Shown here: positions 54,971-63,300 of the stretch, one piece after another
How positions within the stretch are numbered: the stretch's first letter is position 1
Layout: each line of letters opens with the position of its first letter
NCBI RefSeq assembly: GCF_001583415.1
Contig: NZ_CP014475.1
Coordinates: 1,054,001-1,118,000 of the forward strand
Direction of reading: 5' to 3'
DNA: 64,000 nucleotides
Source of the DNA: Mycolicibacterium phlei
GTDB lineage: Bacteria; Actinomycetota; Actinomycetes; Mycobacteriales; Mycobacteriaceae
Made by a program: the position numbers and the translations under genes
The notes under the pieces: model-generated
Databases searched by the model: none
What the model was told of the DNA's origin: nothing
Seen by the model: only the letters and a program-made list of their open reading frames with translations

Positions 54971-56716
54971 TCACCATGTTCCTACACCCTGTATCCGACA
55001 ATTCGGCACAAGTCGTGTCGAGACGCCTAGCAGCTCTGCGGCTTGCGTGGACAGAGCTACCGTGGAGAGGGTCTCGACCCGGCAACCGTCGATCCGAGCG
55101 GGTGGATTCTTAAGACCCAGCCGGTTGTTGACGAGCTCGCCGAAACCGGGTGTCGTAACCGCCACCCAGTTGCCCTCATGTAGGACGTCGTACACTGCGT
55201 CGGTGACACGGCGGATCAAAGTCACAGTATCCCCGGCGTGCACTTCGGTGTGCAGGTAGTCGATCAACTCGGCAGGGTCGCGCTGCGGCCTGAGGACGCC
55301 TGTGGCGTCGAAGCTGAAGGCATCAGAACCGGTGACCTCGATTCCCGTGGTGTAGGTCCGTTTGCCCGCGAACCCGATGCGGCGCCATCGGTTCGCCCCT
55401 TGGAGGAAGCTCCATCGTCGATCATCGACGGGTTGCAGGGCCATCAGATTCTGTTTGGCCCGGGTCAACCCTACGTAGAGGATCCGTGCCTCCTGCAACC
55501 AATCGTCCTCGGGGATCTCGAAGGGGATCAACAAGACAGTGGTGAACTCAAGCCCCTTCGATCGGTGGATACTCGAGACAACGACTTCGCCGGTGTTCGT
55601 ATCGATGAGTTCGTCGGGAGGCATATTCAAGGCGAGCCGGTCTGCGACTGCTTCGAGATTTATTGCCCCTCTTCGAGGAGGTGATACTCGTGAAAGAGCC
55701 CCCCACGTCACCTGCGCCGGCCACGGGAGGATCGACTCATCCTCTTCCAAATCAGCCCGTGTCAGGCGGGTTGAGGCTATTCGGCTGCTTAGGCGGCTCA
55801 GCCAGGAGCCGACGACGGGATCATCGGCCCGCCGACGAAACTGATGCTTCACCCCTGCGTTGTACAGCGCTGCTGAGACCGCGAGCGCTTCGTTGTTCCG
55901 GCGCGTCAGCACGGCCGTATCGTTGGCCACACACAGGAGCTGAGCAGCACCGTCGACCGAACCGGCGGCGGGAAGCTTCTGCATTTCCCTACGGAACTTT
56001 TCCGCAACATCCTCGCGTTTCGCTTCCGAATTTCGGATCAGCTCTCCCAACCCGGCGATCGTGAGTAACTGCGGATCAGTCGTCCGGAAGTTCGAAGAGA
56101 GGGTTCGGGTTTCGACTCCACTCGTATAGACTGCCTCCACTCGCTCGACGAACGAAGGTGAATTCTCGAACTCCCCCGAGGCGAAGTCATAGATTGCCTG
56201 CGCTTGGTCGACGAAGATGGTGAAGCCGCAGTCTGCCACCTCGAGAAGCTTCAATACGAAGTCAGCGCGAATACCCGTGAGATCCTGCGCCTCATCAACC
56301 AGGATATGGCGGATCGTCATGAAGTCGCCGATCCCGCGTCCCTGGATGAGCTCGGTCGCGCTCATAATTCGTTGGTCGTAGTCGAGTTCGGCGAGTGCCG
56401 AGCCGCGGGTGGTTTCCAGCAGTCTTGTGGCGAAAGAGTCGAATGTAGCGCTGCGTACTCGGGATCCGCGCGTCGACAGTGCTGCGACTCGACGGCGAAG
56501 CTCAGCGACTGCAGCACGCGAGAAACTAAGAGACAACACCTCCTGGGCGGCGATCTCCGATTCACTCTCGATCAGGTTCTCGATCCGAGCGACAAGAGTG
56601 TGCGTTTTGCCTGTGCCCGGACCCGCGACGACGATCGTTCGGGACTCTAGTGGGCGCTCGACAACCGCTCGTTGATCAAATGTCAGAGTCTCCCGACGAT
56701 TTAGTTCCTCGTTCAT
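54971..56716 (-). CDS. UvrD-like SF1 helicase, set B
   Basis: 581-aa SF1 helicase, paralogue of 17962-19776. Motif I GPGTGKT is at residues 32-38, identical numbering to set A; then SFSRAAVAELRRR, DEAQD (141-145), SSIHRSKGLEFTTVLLIP and GLTRAKQNLMAL. It keeps the same C-terminal extension of about 130 residues beyond the helicase motifs. The ATG at 56716 overlaps the TGA of the GHKL-helicase gene (ATGA), again mirroring the coupling in set A. Two independent copies with the same partners argue that the GHKL-helicase and UvrD proteins form one functional unit. Confidence 0.85.
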   Translation of the reverse strand: MNEELNRRETLTFDQRAVVERPLESRTIVVAGPGTGKTHTLVARIENLIESESEIAAQEVLSLSFSRAAVAELRRRVAALSTRGSRVRSATFDSFATRLLETTRGSALAELDYDQRIMSATELIQGRGIGDFMTIRHILVDEAQDLTGIRADFVLKLLEVADCGFTIFVDQAQAIYDFASGEFENSPSFVERVEAVYTSGVETRTLSSNFRTTDPQLLTIAGLGELIRNSEAKREDVAEKFRREMQKLPAAGSVDGAAQLLCVANDTAVLTRRNNEALAVSAALYNAGVKHQFRRRADDPVVGSWLSRLSSRIASTRLTRADLEEDESILPWPAQVTWGALSRVSPPRRGAINLEAVADRLALNMPPDELIDTNTGEVVVSSIHRSKGLEFTTVLLIPFEIPEDDWLQEARILYVGLTRAKQNLMALQPVDDRRWSFLQGANRWRRIGFAGKRTYTTGIEVTGSDAFSFDATGVLRPQRDPAELIDYLHTEVHAGDTVTLIRRVTDAVYDVLHEGNWVAVTTPGFGELVNNRLGLKNPPARIDGCRVETLSTVALSTQAAELLGVSTRLVPNCRIQGVGTW

Positions 56717-59700
56717 TCCCAAAGGAACTCGAAATCTGTGAAGGCGAGCTTCCCGCCGTACATCTGTATGTTGTCCTCGACATCGACGATCAGGCATTCC
56801 TCGGTGCCGCCGTTGGCCGGCCCGCGTAGTCCGCGGCCGATCATCTGGAGATAAAGGTTCGGGCTGTAAGTGGGTCTCGCGACATAGACAGCACGGACTT
56901 CCGGTGCGTCGAATCCCGTTGTCAGAGTGCCGTAATTCGTCAGTACCCGAATCTTCCGCTCCTTGAATTGCTGGATGTAGTGTCGGCGAACCCCCGGTCG
57001 AGTCTCAGCGGTGATAGCCGCCGCCGATATGCCTTCGAGTCGAAGCAGGGCGGCGAGTGTCTGCGCGTTCTCCACCGATGTTGCGAAGACCAGGATCTGC
57101 CAGTCGTCCGGTTGCCCTTTGATCGAATTGATCAGTTCGGTGTTCCGAGATGCGTTCAGGCCCAGCTCCGTTTCGACAGACTTGGGCAGTTTCTGAAACT
57201 TCTCCAACGCGTCGAGTTGACGATCGTCAAGGACTATCTCGACACCGCTGATCTGCGTATGCTTCGCGCGCGCGAGAATTCGGCGCTCTTGAAGCAGTGC
57301 GATCAACTGTTCTGTGTTGTCGGAGGGGAACAACCCGGCATCAAGCCTCTTGCCGCCGTACCGCCGGACAAGGATCTCGGTCTGGTCCTTGCTGGAGCCG
57401 ATGAATGGGGTTGCGGTTAGGCCGACAAGGGGACAGCGGTCGCCGGAACGTAGATCGAGTCCCAACCACCGGAAAAGCCGGGTGGTGGTTGGGGTTGTTG
57501 CACCTCTGTGGGCCTCGTCGACGACGACAACGGCTGCCTGTGACAGCCACTCGTAAGGCTCTTTCCCAATGACGGACTGTTCAAGCTTCTGGATCGTCGC
57601 CACGACGACATGTGGCTGACTAGGTGACGGTTCGGCACTGTTGGCATCCCAAAGCCGACTTATACACAATGTCTTGGGCGGTCCCATCGCGCGCCATACC
57701 TCAGCCCACGCTTGTACGGCCTGCTCACACAGTTCCTCGCTCTGCGCAATCCACAGAACGGGGCCGTCGATCTCGTCGTCGCGAAAGTGTTCGACGAGGC
57801 TTTGCACAGCAACTCTGGTCTTGCCTGCTCCTGTTGGTAGAGACAACATCGCGCGCTTGGACTTCTGCGTGGTTCGCAGGAGGTCTCGTAACCTGTCTCG
57901 CACGGTTTCCTGGAAGTCGTGAAGGGGTTTCAGCTCCACCGGGCCGGCGATTTCGTAGACCTGCTCGAGTCTGTCCTCCGGAAAGCCGGCAAACTCACGC
58001 CCGAATCCGAGTTCCCGCACGAACTCTTGTGCGCGGTGCTGGCCTGCCCATTGAACCGGCGCGGCCAGTCCGCGAAGCTCGAGGTCGTCCTTGGCCTCGC
58101 GCAGGACGTCGACGCCGTGTACGGCGAGTGCCATCTCGGCGAGCATTCGATCGTCGACGGTATGTCCCTGCTCTTCGACTGCGCTCACCAGAGCAGCAGG
58201 CACGTATCGGCGGAGCCCTTCCGCGCCGAGACACTCGAGTAGACGACTCTGATCGTCAGGCTGCTCGCGAATCCTTTCGATCAGTCGGCGCTGAGCCTCA
58301 TCCTTCTGGTTTTGCAGCAGCGCGGTTATCTGCTGATCGGTGAGACCTAGGCCGAGTTCGTCCGATACGAACGACAGAAGCGCGTCGTCTTCGCCGTTGG
58401 GGTCGAGGACGTCACTGACGCGCCAGTAGATTCGGTTGTCGGCGAAGGCCTTGTCGATGGGCTTAGAGGTTTGTCCTTCGGCGGCGCGGATGGTTCTTGT
58501 CAGTTCGGTGCATCGCATGAGGGGGACCGCCCTGTAATCCGCCATTGCTGGGATCAGCCGCAACCCGGGGAACTCCTCGATGAGGAGTGTCTCGGGTGCG
58601 CAGAGCTGGAAGGTGATCTCTGCTGTGATCAGGTCACCTTCTGGGCGTAGTTGCCAGTGTTCAACAAGGCGGTCTGCGTCCTCCGCGGTCGGAGCCAGGA
58701 TGATCGGGCTCTCGACGGCTCGGAGCTGCTGGTAGACATCCGGATTGGAGATTGCGGTGATCTCGGTTGGCGGCCGATTCTCATGACGCGATCCGACGCG
58801 ACACCGCAGGTTCTGCGGAGGTGGAAGCAGTGCGGAAACACGGGAAACGAAGCTGCCGATCAGGTCATCGTCCGTCTCCTCGGTGAGGAGGTCGACCGCC
58901 GAGTAGAGAAGGGTGCTCGAGCACTCCTCGACCCGGTCGGGCAGAGCAAGCGCTCCCGTGGCTTCGGGTGACAGGCGGCTGACGGGAAGAATCCGCTGGT
59001 ATTTGGAAAGCTTCGCCGAGACTGCCTCAGGAACAGGTCTCAGTCCTTGTGAAGTCGGAATCATCCCGCTCTGTTGAAGCATCCAGATCGCCGGCGATAC
59101 GACGAAGACAGGTTCGTGCTGACGGCCAGGACGACGCCAGGCCCAAAAATGTTGGTCCGGTTGAATTCGCAGGTACGCGGTCGTTAGGCGCGACCGTGCC
59201 TCGGGAGCGAGGTGGGGAAGTACCTCAAGATGACTTGGGATGCTCGAATGGTCAGACTCGATGTCCTGCTCTGCTCCGGTGCCCTGGCCAGCAGCGCGAA
59301 GTTCTTCTCTGACGAAATCGAGATAGGCGTCATACCAGCCCGCTGGGCCGCCGTCGAACGTGGATCGGTCGGGATGGGGAAGCTCCGAAGCCCCTAACTC
59401 GCGTAGTAGTTCGAGTGTGCTTGAGTGCCACTTCTCATCGATAGTGAAACTCGGATCGGACCCGCTGGCGTCCAGGATCGCACCGGAGAGCAGCACATTG
59501 CGGAGTGGTTCGAAGGTGCCCTCCAGGGTGCGAACCCGGACCTCGCCGACTAGGTGGTACCGGCGGCGAAGTGCCTCAGCGGCCTGATCGACCGGGATAT
59601 CGGCGGCAAGCCGCCAGACCGTCGCCCAGTAGTCGGGATCCTCGGTTCCGGTGGCGATGTATGTGCTCAACTCCGCAGATCGGTCGACATCCTTCAAGCC

Positions 59701-61389
59701 GAACGTCTCACGCAGGACTCGCTCGACAAATGATCCGTCGATCAATCGGTTGTCCACCTGCGCAGAGGATTCGGTGGCGGGCCTTCCTCCGATGAACAGG
59801 CGGCTCTGGTCGGGCGCCACGAGGCCGCCCGAAGATGTCAGCACGATGCGTGAGCGCCTTACTTCGTCGAAGTCGAACGGTGAAAGCTGCTTCTTGAGCA
59901 GTTCGGCAACCGTTAACGCGGCTGCAGATGCTTCAGCGGTGGCGGGTGCCGCGAGTGCCTCGAGCCACTCCGCGTAGCTGGCGACGGCGGGTACGGGATC
60001 CTCTGTTCCCGCCCTGCTTGCTTCGAGGAGGCGTTCTACCCGCGGACGCCGCTCCCGGCTGTCGGCGGCCGAGTGCACCCACAGGTGCGGCCGGAAATCG
60101 TACGAGCACCATTGCTGGACCGCCTCTGCGGGTACGTGGTCGGGGTGAATCCGCAGAGTCCGGGGCAGGGCCAGCTGGCCGCGCTGATCCGGAAGGGACT
60201 CGCGTACCGCGGCGAGCTCGTACACGCGTTCTGTGATCCTGCGGTCGGCCCACCCGCGCGCTTCTCTGCCTCGAGCGGGCATCCTGTCGAGGTGTTTGGC
60301 AGGGTCAGCGGCGGAGGATACGTTGTGGAGGTTGGATACCACCAGTTCGGCCGCTTCATCCAGCAGGTACTCGTTGAACGGACCGACCAGGAGGTTTTCG
60401 CGATCCGGGTTCGTCTTCCATGGGGCGTTGAGGATTCCTGACAGCGTGGTCTCGAATGTCGTCGGGAAGAATGCCCAGAACTTCCCGACCGTGGTCGGTC
60501 CGGACAGGGGGACTGCCCAGTCGATCGGCAGCCGGTCGCGTTCGGCCCGTGCGCCGGCGTCCTGGCGGGCCTCGGGGGTGGGCTCGACGACCTTGCGGAA
60601 CACCCGCCACAGCTGATCGTTGGCACCTTCGATGAGCCGGACCTCTTCGCCGCCTCGCTGTACGTGGATCAGCCGTTTCCTCCCGGCGACCCGGTCATCG
60701 AGTACCAGCTCACTGACATGGCGGGCGAAGAGGAGGAACTCTGCGGGAAAGCCTGCAAGGTCGTCGGCGAGCCAGGAGGTGTCGCGGTGGTCGTCCCGTT
60801 GGAGACGCACAACCGTGACAGCCCAGGTCATGAGCGATTCGAGCACGGGGTCGGAGGCTGCTTCGACAAGTGGATCGAGGGGCTCACCGAGCCGCAGGAT
60901 CGGCAGAGGTAGATCTCTTGCCTCTGGGATTCGACCCAGAATCTGTGCCCGGGAAAAGTCAGCGCTAAAGCGCAGGCTGATGGGTCTCGAAAAGAACTCC
61001 GGTCTTTCTGTCACCGCAAGAACGGACTTGAATCCGAGACCAAACCGGCCGATCTCATCGCCGCGCTTTCTGGACATGTTCGAACCGAGCAGCGCGCCGA
61101 GTCCCGGTTTGTCGATCGGGGCGCCTTCGTTGGCGCAGTAAAGGCGTGATTCGGTCAGAATGACCTCGATCCGGCCTCCGGATCCATAGACCATGGCATC
61201 GGCGCCATTCTGGACGAGCTCGTAAATTTGCCGGTGCCCGTACCCGCCCTCGGCAATCGCCTGCTCGATATGCGCGTGTTCCTCGATCCATTCCGGCATC
61301 GATTCGTACGATCGAAGGCTCCGATTATTGGAGTCGAGCAAATGCTGAGCGAGCTCGGATTCGACTCCCTCCCAGCTGCTGGTCGACAT
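56713..61389 (-). CDS. GHKL (sacsin/HSP90-like) ATPase fused to DEAH-box SF2 helicase, set B
   Basis: 1558-aa paralogue of the set A protein. The N-terminal GHKL ATPase has YELVQNGADA (residues 56-65), ANEGAPI and GRFGLGFKS, with nearly the same numbering as set A. The C-terminal SF2 helicase has PTGAGKT (1185-1191), WIAQSEELCEQAVQAW, VDEAH, GLTATPF and QMIGRGLRGPANGGTE. The long middle (about residues 250-1140) is probably the recognition or regulatory part and is the most divergent between copies. ATG at 61389 is chosen because AGGGG lies about eight bases upstream; the ATG at 61416 would add nine unlike residues. It heads the set B operon and diverges from the BrxD-like operon. Confidence 0.85.
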   Translation of the reverse strand: MSTSSWEGVESELAQHLLDSNNRSLRSYESMPEWIEEHAHIEQAIAEGGYGHRQIYELVQNGADAMVYGSGGRIEVILTESRLYCANEGAPIDKPGLGALLGSNMSRKRGDEIGRFGLGFKSVLAVTERPEFFSRPISLRFSADFSRAQILGRIPEARDLPLPILRLGEPLDPLVEAASDPVLESLMTWAVTVVRLQRDDHRDTSWLADDLAGFPAEFLLFARHVSELVLDDRVAGRKRLIHVQRGGEEVRLIEGANDQLWRVFRKVVEPTPEARQDAGARAERDRLPIDWAVPLSGPTTVGKFWAFFPTTFETTLSGILNAPWKTNPDRENLLVGPFNEYLLDEAAELVVSNLHNVSSAADPAKHLDRMPARGREARGWADRRITERVYELAAVRESLPDQRGQLALPRTLRIHPDHVPAEAVQQWCSYDFRPHLWVHSAADSRERRPRVERLLEASRAGTEDPVPAVASYAEWLEALAAPATAEASAAALTVAELLKKQLSPFDFDEVRRSRIVLTSSGGLVAPDQSRLFIGGRPATESSAQVDNRLIDGSFVERVLRETFGLKDVDRSAELSTYIATGTEDPDYWATVWRLAADIPVDQAAEALRRRYHLVGEVRVRTLEGTFEPLRNVLLSGAILDASGSDPSFTIDEKWHSSTLELLRELGASELPHPDRSTFDGGPAGWYDAYLDFVREELRAAGQGTGAEQDIESDHSSIPSHLEVLPHLAPEARSRLTTAYLRIQPDQHFWAWRRPGRQHEPVFVVSPAIWMLQQSGMIPTSQGLRPVPEAVSAKLSKYQRILPVSRLSPEATGALALPDRVEECSSTLLYSAVDLLTEETDDDLIGSFVSRVSALLPPPQNLRCRVGSRHENRPPTEITAISNPDVYQQLRAVESPIILAPTAEDADRLVEHWQLRPEGDLITAEITFQLCAPETLLIEEFPGLRLIPAMADYRAVPLMRCTELTRTIRAAEGQTSKPIDKAFADNRIYWRVSDVLDPNGEDDALLSFVSDELGLGLTDQQITALLQNQKDEAQRRLIERIREQPDDQSRLLECLGAEGLRRYVPAALVSAVEEQGHTVDDRMLAEMALAVHGVDVLREAKDDLELRGLAAPVQWAGQHRAQEFVRELGFGREFAGFPEDRLEQVYEIAGPVELKPLHDFQETVRDRLRDLLRTTQKSKRAMLSLPTGAGKTRVAVQSLVEHFRDDEIDGPVLWIAQSEELCEQAVQAWAEVWRAMGPPKTLCISRLWDANSAEPSPSQPHVVVATIQKLEQSVIGKEPYEWLSQAAVVVVDEAHRGATTPTTTRLFRWLGLDLRSGDRCPLVGLTATPFIGSSKDQTEILVRRYGGKRLDAGLFPSDNTEQLIALLQERRILARAKHTQISGVEIVLDDRQLDALEKFQKLPKSVETELGLNASRNTELINSIKGQPDDWQILVFATSVENAQTLAALLRLEGISAAAITAETRPGVRRHYIQQFKERKIRVLTNYGTLTTGFDAPEVRAVYVARPTYSPNLYLQMIGRGLRGPANGGTEECLIVDVEDNIQMYGGKLAFTDFEFLWE

Positions 61390-61501
61390 ACCGACGTCCC
61401 CTCTGAGCCGACACATTTGTCTGCCTTAGCCGGCATCGTATAAGAAGGCGACACAACTATTGCCGAGGTGGAGAACCGCCTGCGCGAGGGGGTCAGTTGT
61501 A
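61390..61501. promoter_or_regulatory. Divergent promoter region between set B and the BrxD-like operon
   Basis: This 112-base gap must drive both operons. TATAAG near 61439 (plus) and TATACG near 61442 (minus) are candidate -10 elements lying almost back to back, so the two promoters may compete or be co-regulated. A ribosome-binding site GAGGGGG lies about ten bases before the plus-strand GTG at 61502. No clear operator palindrome was found. Confidence 0.35.
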
Positions 61502-62332
61502 GTGGAGGTGGCTGCGTTGTTCGAGCAGGTTCCGGAGGGATCCGCTCTCGACTCGGACGGTCCGAAAATCGAACATCTGTTCGATGAATTTGCTGACGAG
61601 GTGCATGAAGCCACTCAGCTCGCCGGCAAGATCCGCACGAGCCTCAATGCTCTGGCTCAGGGCGCGCGCGTCGGGAGCGTCTCTAGTGCGGAGGCGCAGA
61701 TCCGGCGACTGTCGGAGTCGATCGCTGACCTCAGGGAGAGGGTTGCGCACCTCTCCCAGAGTGAGCAGTCGCTGGGAATACGCGGGGACGGTTTGAATCT
61801 CCCCCGATATGTGGAAGAACTTCGCGCTGAACTTGGCAAGAAGGGGGTGGAGGCGGTGAAGGGTCCGGACCCCTACTGGTTGGTTTATCCGGCGTGGTTC
61901 ACCGTCGCGCGAAACTCGAAGGGTTCAGTCGAGGTGGTTGTCAACGGTGACAGGCTGGATTCCGTCCGTCCCGCCGAGGTCGCCGCGAGGATCGCCGAGG
62001 TGGTCAAAGAGAAGTTCCACGCCAAGCGTTTCGCTGATCTCCTCATTTCGGTCCGCGACCTGCTACGTCGGGCGGGTGCCGCTAATTCTGTAGTGGCTCT
62101 CGAGGACATCTACGAGGTGCTGGCGCTCGAGGCTGGCGGTCGAACCGCACGCAAGAAGGACTTCAGTAAGGCTTCGTTCTACTACTCAGTTCACCGCCTG
62201 GCAGAGGAACTGGAGCGGACGCCGTCACTTGGTATGGACTTCCCCGTCGCGAACAGATCTCCGTTCATTTTCTTCACGAGAGAGGGCGATGGGAGAAGGT
62301 ACCTCACCGTCGACTTCGCGGGGCGGCGATGA
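61502..62332 (+). CDS. Coiled-coil protein, first gene of the BrxD-like operon
   Basis: 276-aa soluble protein. Residues about 15-95 are strongly helical with heptads (AEAQIRRLSESIADLRERVA), probably a coiled coil. The C-terminal half is alpha/beta (YPAWFTVARNSKGSVEVVVN, AARIAEVVKEKF, ANSVVALEDIYEVLALEAGG). No catalytic motif recognised. GTG at 61502 follows GAGGGGG; a TTG at 61460 is a weaker alternative. Its TGA overlaps the next ATG (ATGA), so it is coupled to the next two genes. It may recruit or regulate the ATPase encoded third in the operon. Family not recognised. Confidence 0.6.
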   Translation: MEVAALFEQVPEGSALDSDGPKIEHLFDEFADEVHEATQLAGKIRTSLNALAQGARVGSVSSAEAQIRRLSESIADLRERVAHLSQSEQSLGIRGDGLNLPRYVEELRAELGKKGVEAVKGPDPYWLVYPAWFTVARNSKGSVEVVVNGDRLDSVRPAEVAARIAEVVKEKFHAKRFADLLISVRDLLRRAGAANSVVALEDIYEVLALEAGGRTARKKDFSKASFYYSVHRLAEELERTPSLGMDFPVANRSPFIFFTREGDGRRYLTVDFAGRR

Positions 62333-63300
62333 TTCCGCTGCATCCGGATGACTGGGTCACTGTCGTGGGCGAGGACCTCGCTGAGTTCATCGGAGCAGGC
62401 GGCGCAATGGTCCGATTCGTGGTCGGAGAGTCCCCGCGTGATGTCTCGAACACCAAACAAGCCCTCAAGTCTCTCGCATCGGATTCAAGACTCCACTGGT
62501 TCGAGGTTGACGGAAGCAGAGTGCGCCTGCATTTCCCGAACGACATACTCGGTGCAATCGCAGAACAGGTCGACTTCCCGCAGCTGATGACGTCGTTTCT
62601 GCTCAAAGCGGTGGTTGACGAGGGCTACGAGATTCCAGATGCCGCAGACGAGTTCGACGTCCGTGACATCGCATCGATGAACGGTGTGAAACCCACGGAC
62701 ATCCACACCGTCGTCAATTCTCGCATCAGGTCCGGCATCATGCGGGACCGCAGGCTGGTCCGTGACGTGCGATACGCCCTGTGGGCGATCGCCCGAGAAG
62801 TTCTGCGTGGAGTTCCAGATAACGCAGCGGGAGACGTACCGAAACGTTGGTTGCGTGGCCAGGTCTCGAGCATCCGTGAGCTGCGCGCTTTCGGGATCGT
62901 TCAAAAGGTGACCCGCTATAACGCGCGGGGGATCTTGCGGTCCGTTCTTACCTGGTTGCCTGGTTCTGAATGGAACGGCTCCGTGGTGTATATCGACGCG
63001 CAGCAGCTGGCGCACCCGCGCAACCTTCGAGACGGCAAAATCTACTACTCACGGTCTGCGCTGTCGGATGTCTACGAAGTCATGCGCGAGTTCATCGATG
63101 AGACCGATGACATGAACCACGTGCTCCTGATTTTCGCGATGCCACGAGACTTTCTGTCTGTGGACCCGAGGGGTCGGGGCATGGGCGCCTATCAGGCCCT
63201 GCAGTTCAGAGTGAGCGGTTTCCCCGCTTCGCTGCCTAATCCCCTGTCGAACATGGTGCTTCTTGATGGGCGCGCGGAGAGGCGGAGGTTCACCGCATGA
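62329..63300 (+). CDS. Partner protein of DUF2791/BrxD-like ATPase, function unknown
   Basis: 323 aa. The N-terminal region (PDDWVTVVGEDLAEFIGAGG, then DVSNTKQALKSLASDS, VRLHFPNDILGAIAEQVDFP) resembles, from memory, proteins regularly encoded next to DUF2791 ATPases of BREX/Pgl-type loci. The middle (VRDIASMNGVKPTDIHTVVN) and C-terminus are helical then alpha/beta (LLIFAMPRDFLSVD). No Walker motif or nuclease signature is present. It is coupled by 4-nt overlaps to both neighbours. It most likely works in complex with the downstream ATPase. Confidence 0.6.
   Translation: MIPLHPDDWVTVVGEDLAEFIGAGGAMVRFVVGESPRDVSNTKQALKSLASDSRLHWFEVDGSRVRLHFPNDILGAIAEQVDFPQLMTSFLLKAVVDEGYEIPDAADEFDVRDIASMNGVKPTDIHTVVNSRIRSGIMRDRRLVRDVRYALWAIAREVLRGVPDNAAGDVPKRWLRGQVSSIRELRAFGIVQKVTRYNARGILRSVLTWLPGSEWNGSVVYIDAQQLAHPRNLRDGKIYYSRSALSDVYEVMREFIDETDDMNHVLLIFAMPRDFLSVDPRGRGMGAYQALQFRVSGFPASLPNPLSNMVLLDGRAERRRFTA

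Noticed and set aside
17962..56716. UvrD-like proteins as Gabija GajB
   Set aside because: Gabija needs a GajA with ABC-ATPase and TOPRIM domains next to it; the neighbour here is a GHKL-SF2 helicase fusion without TOPRIM motifs.
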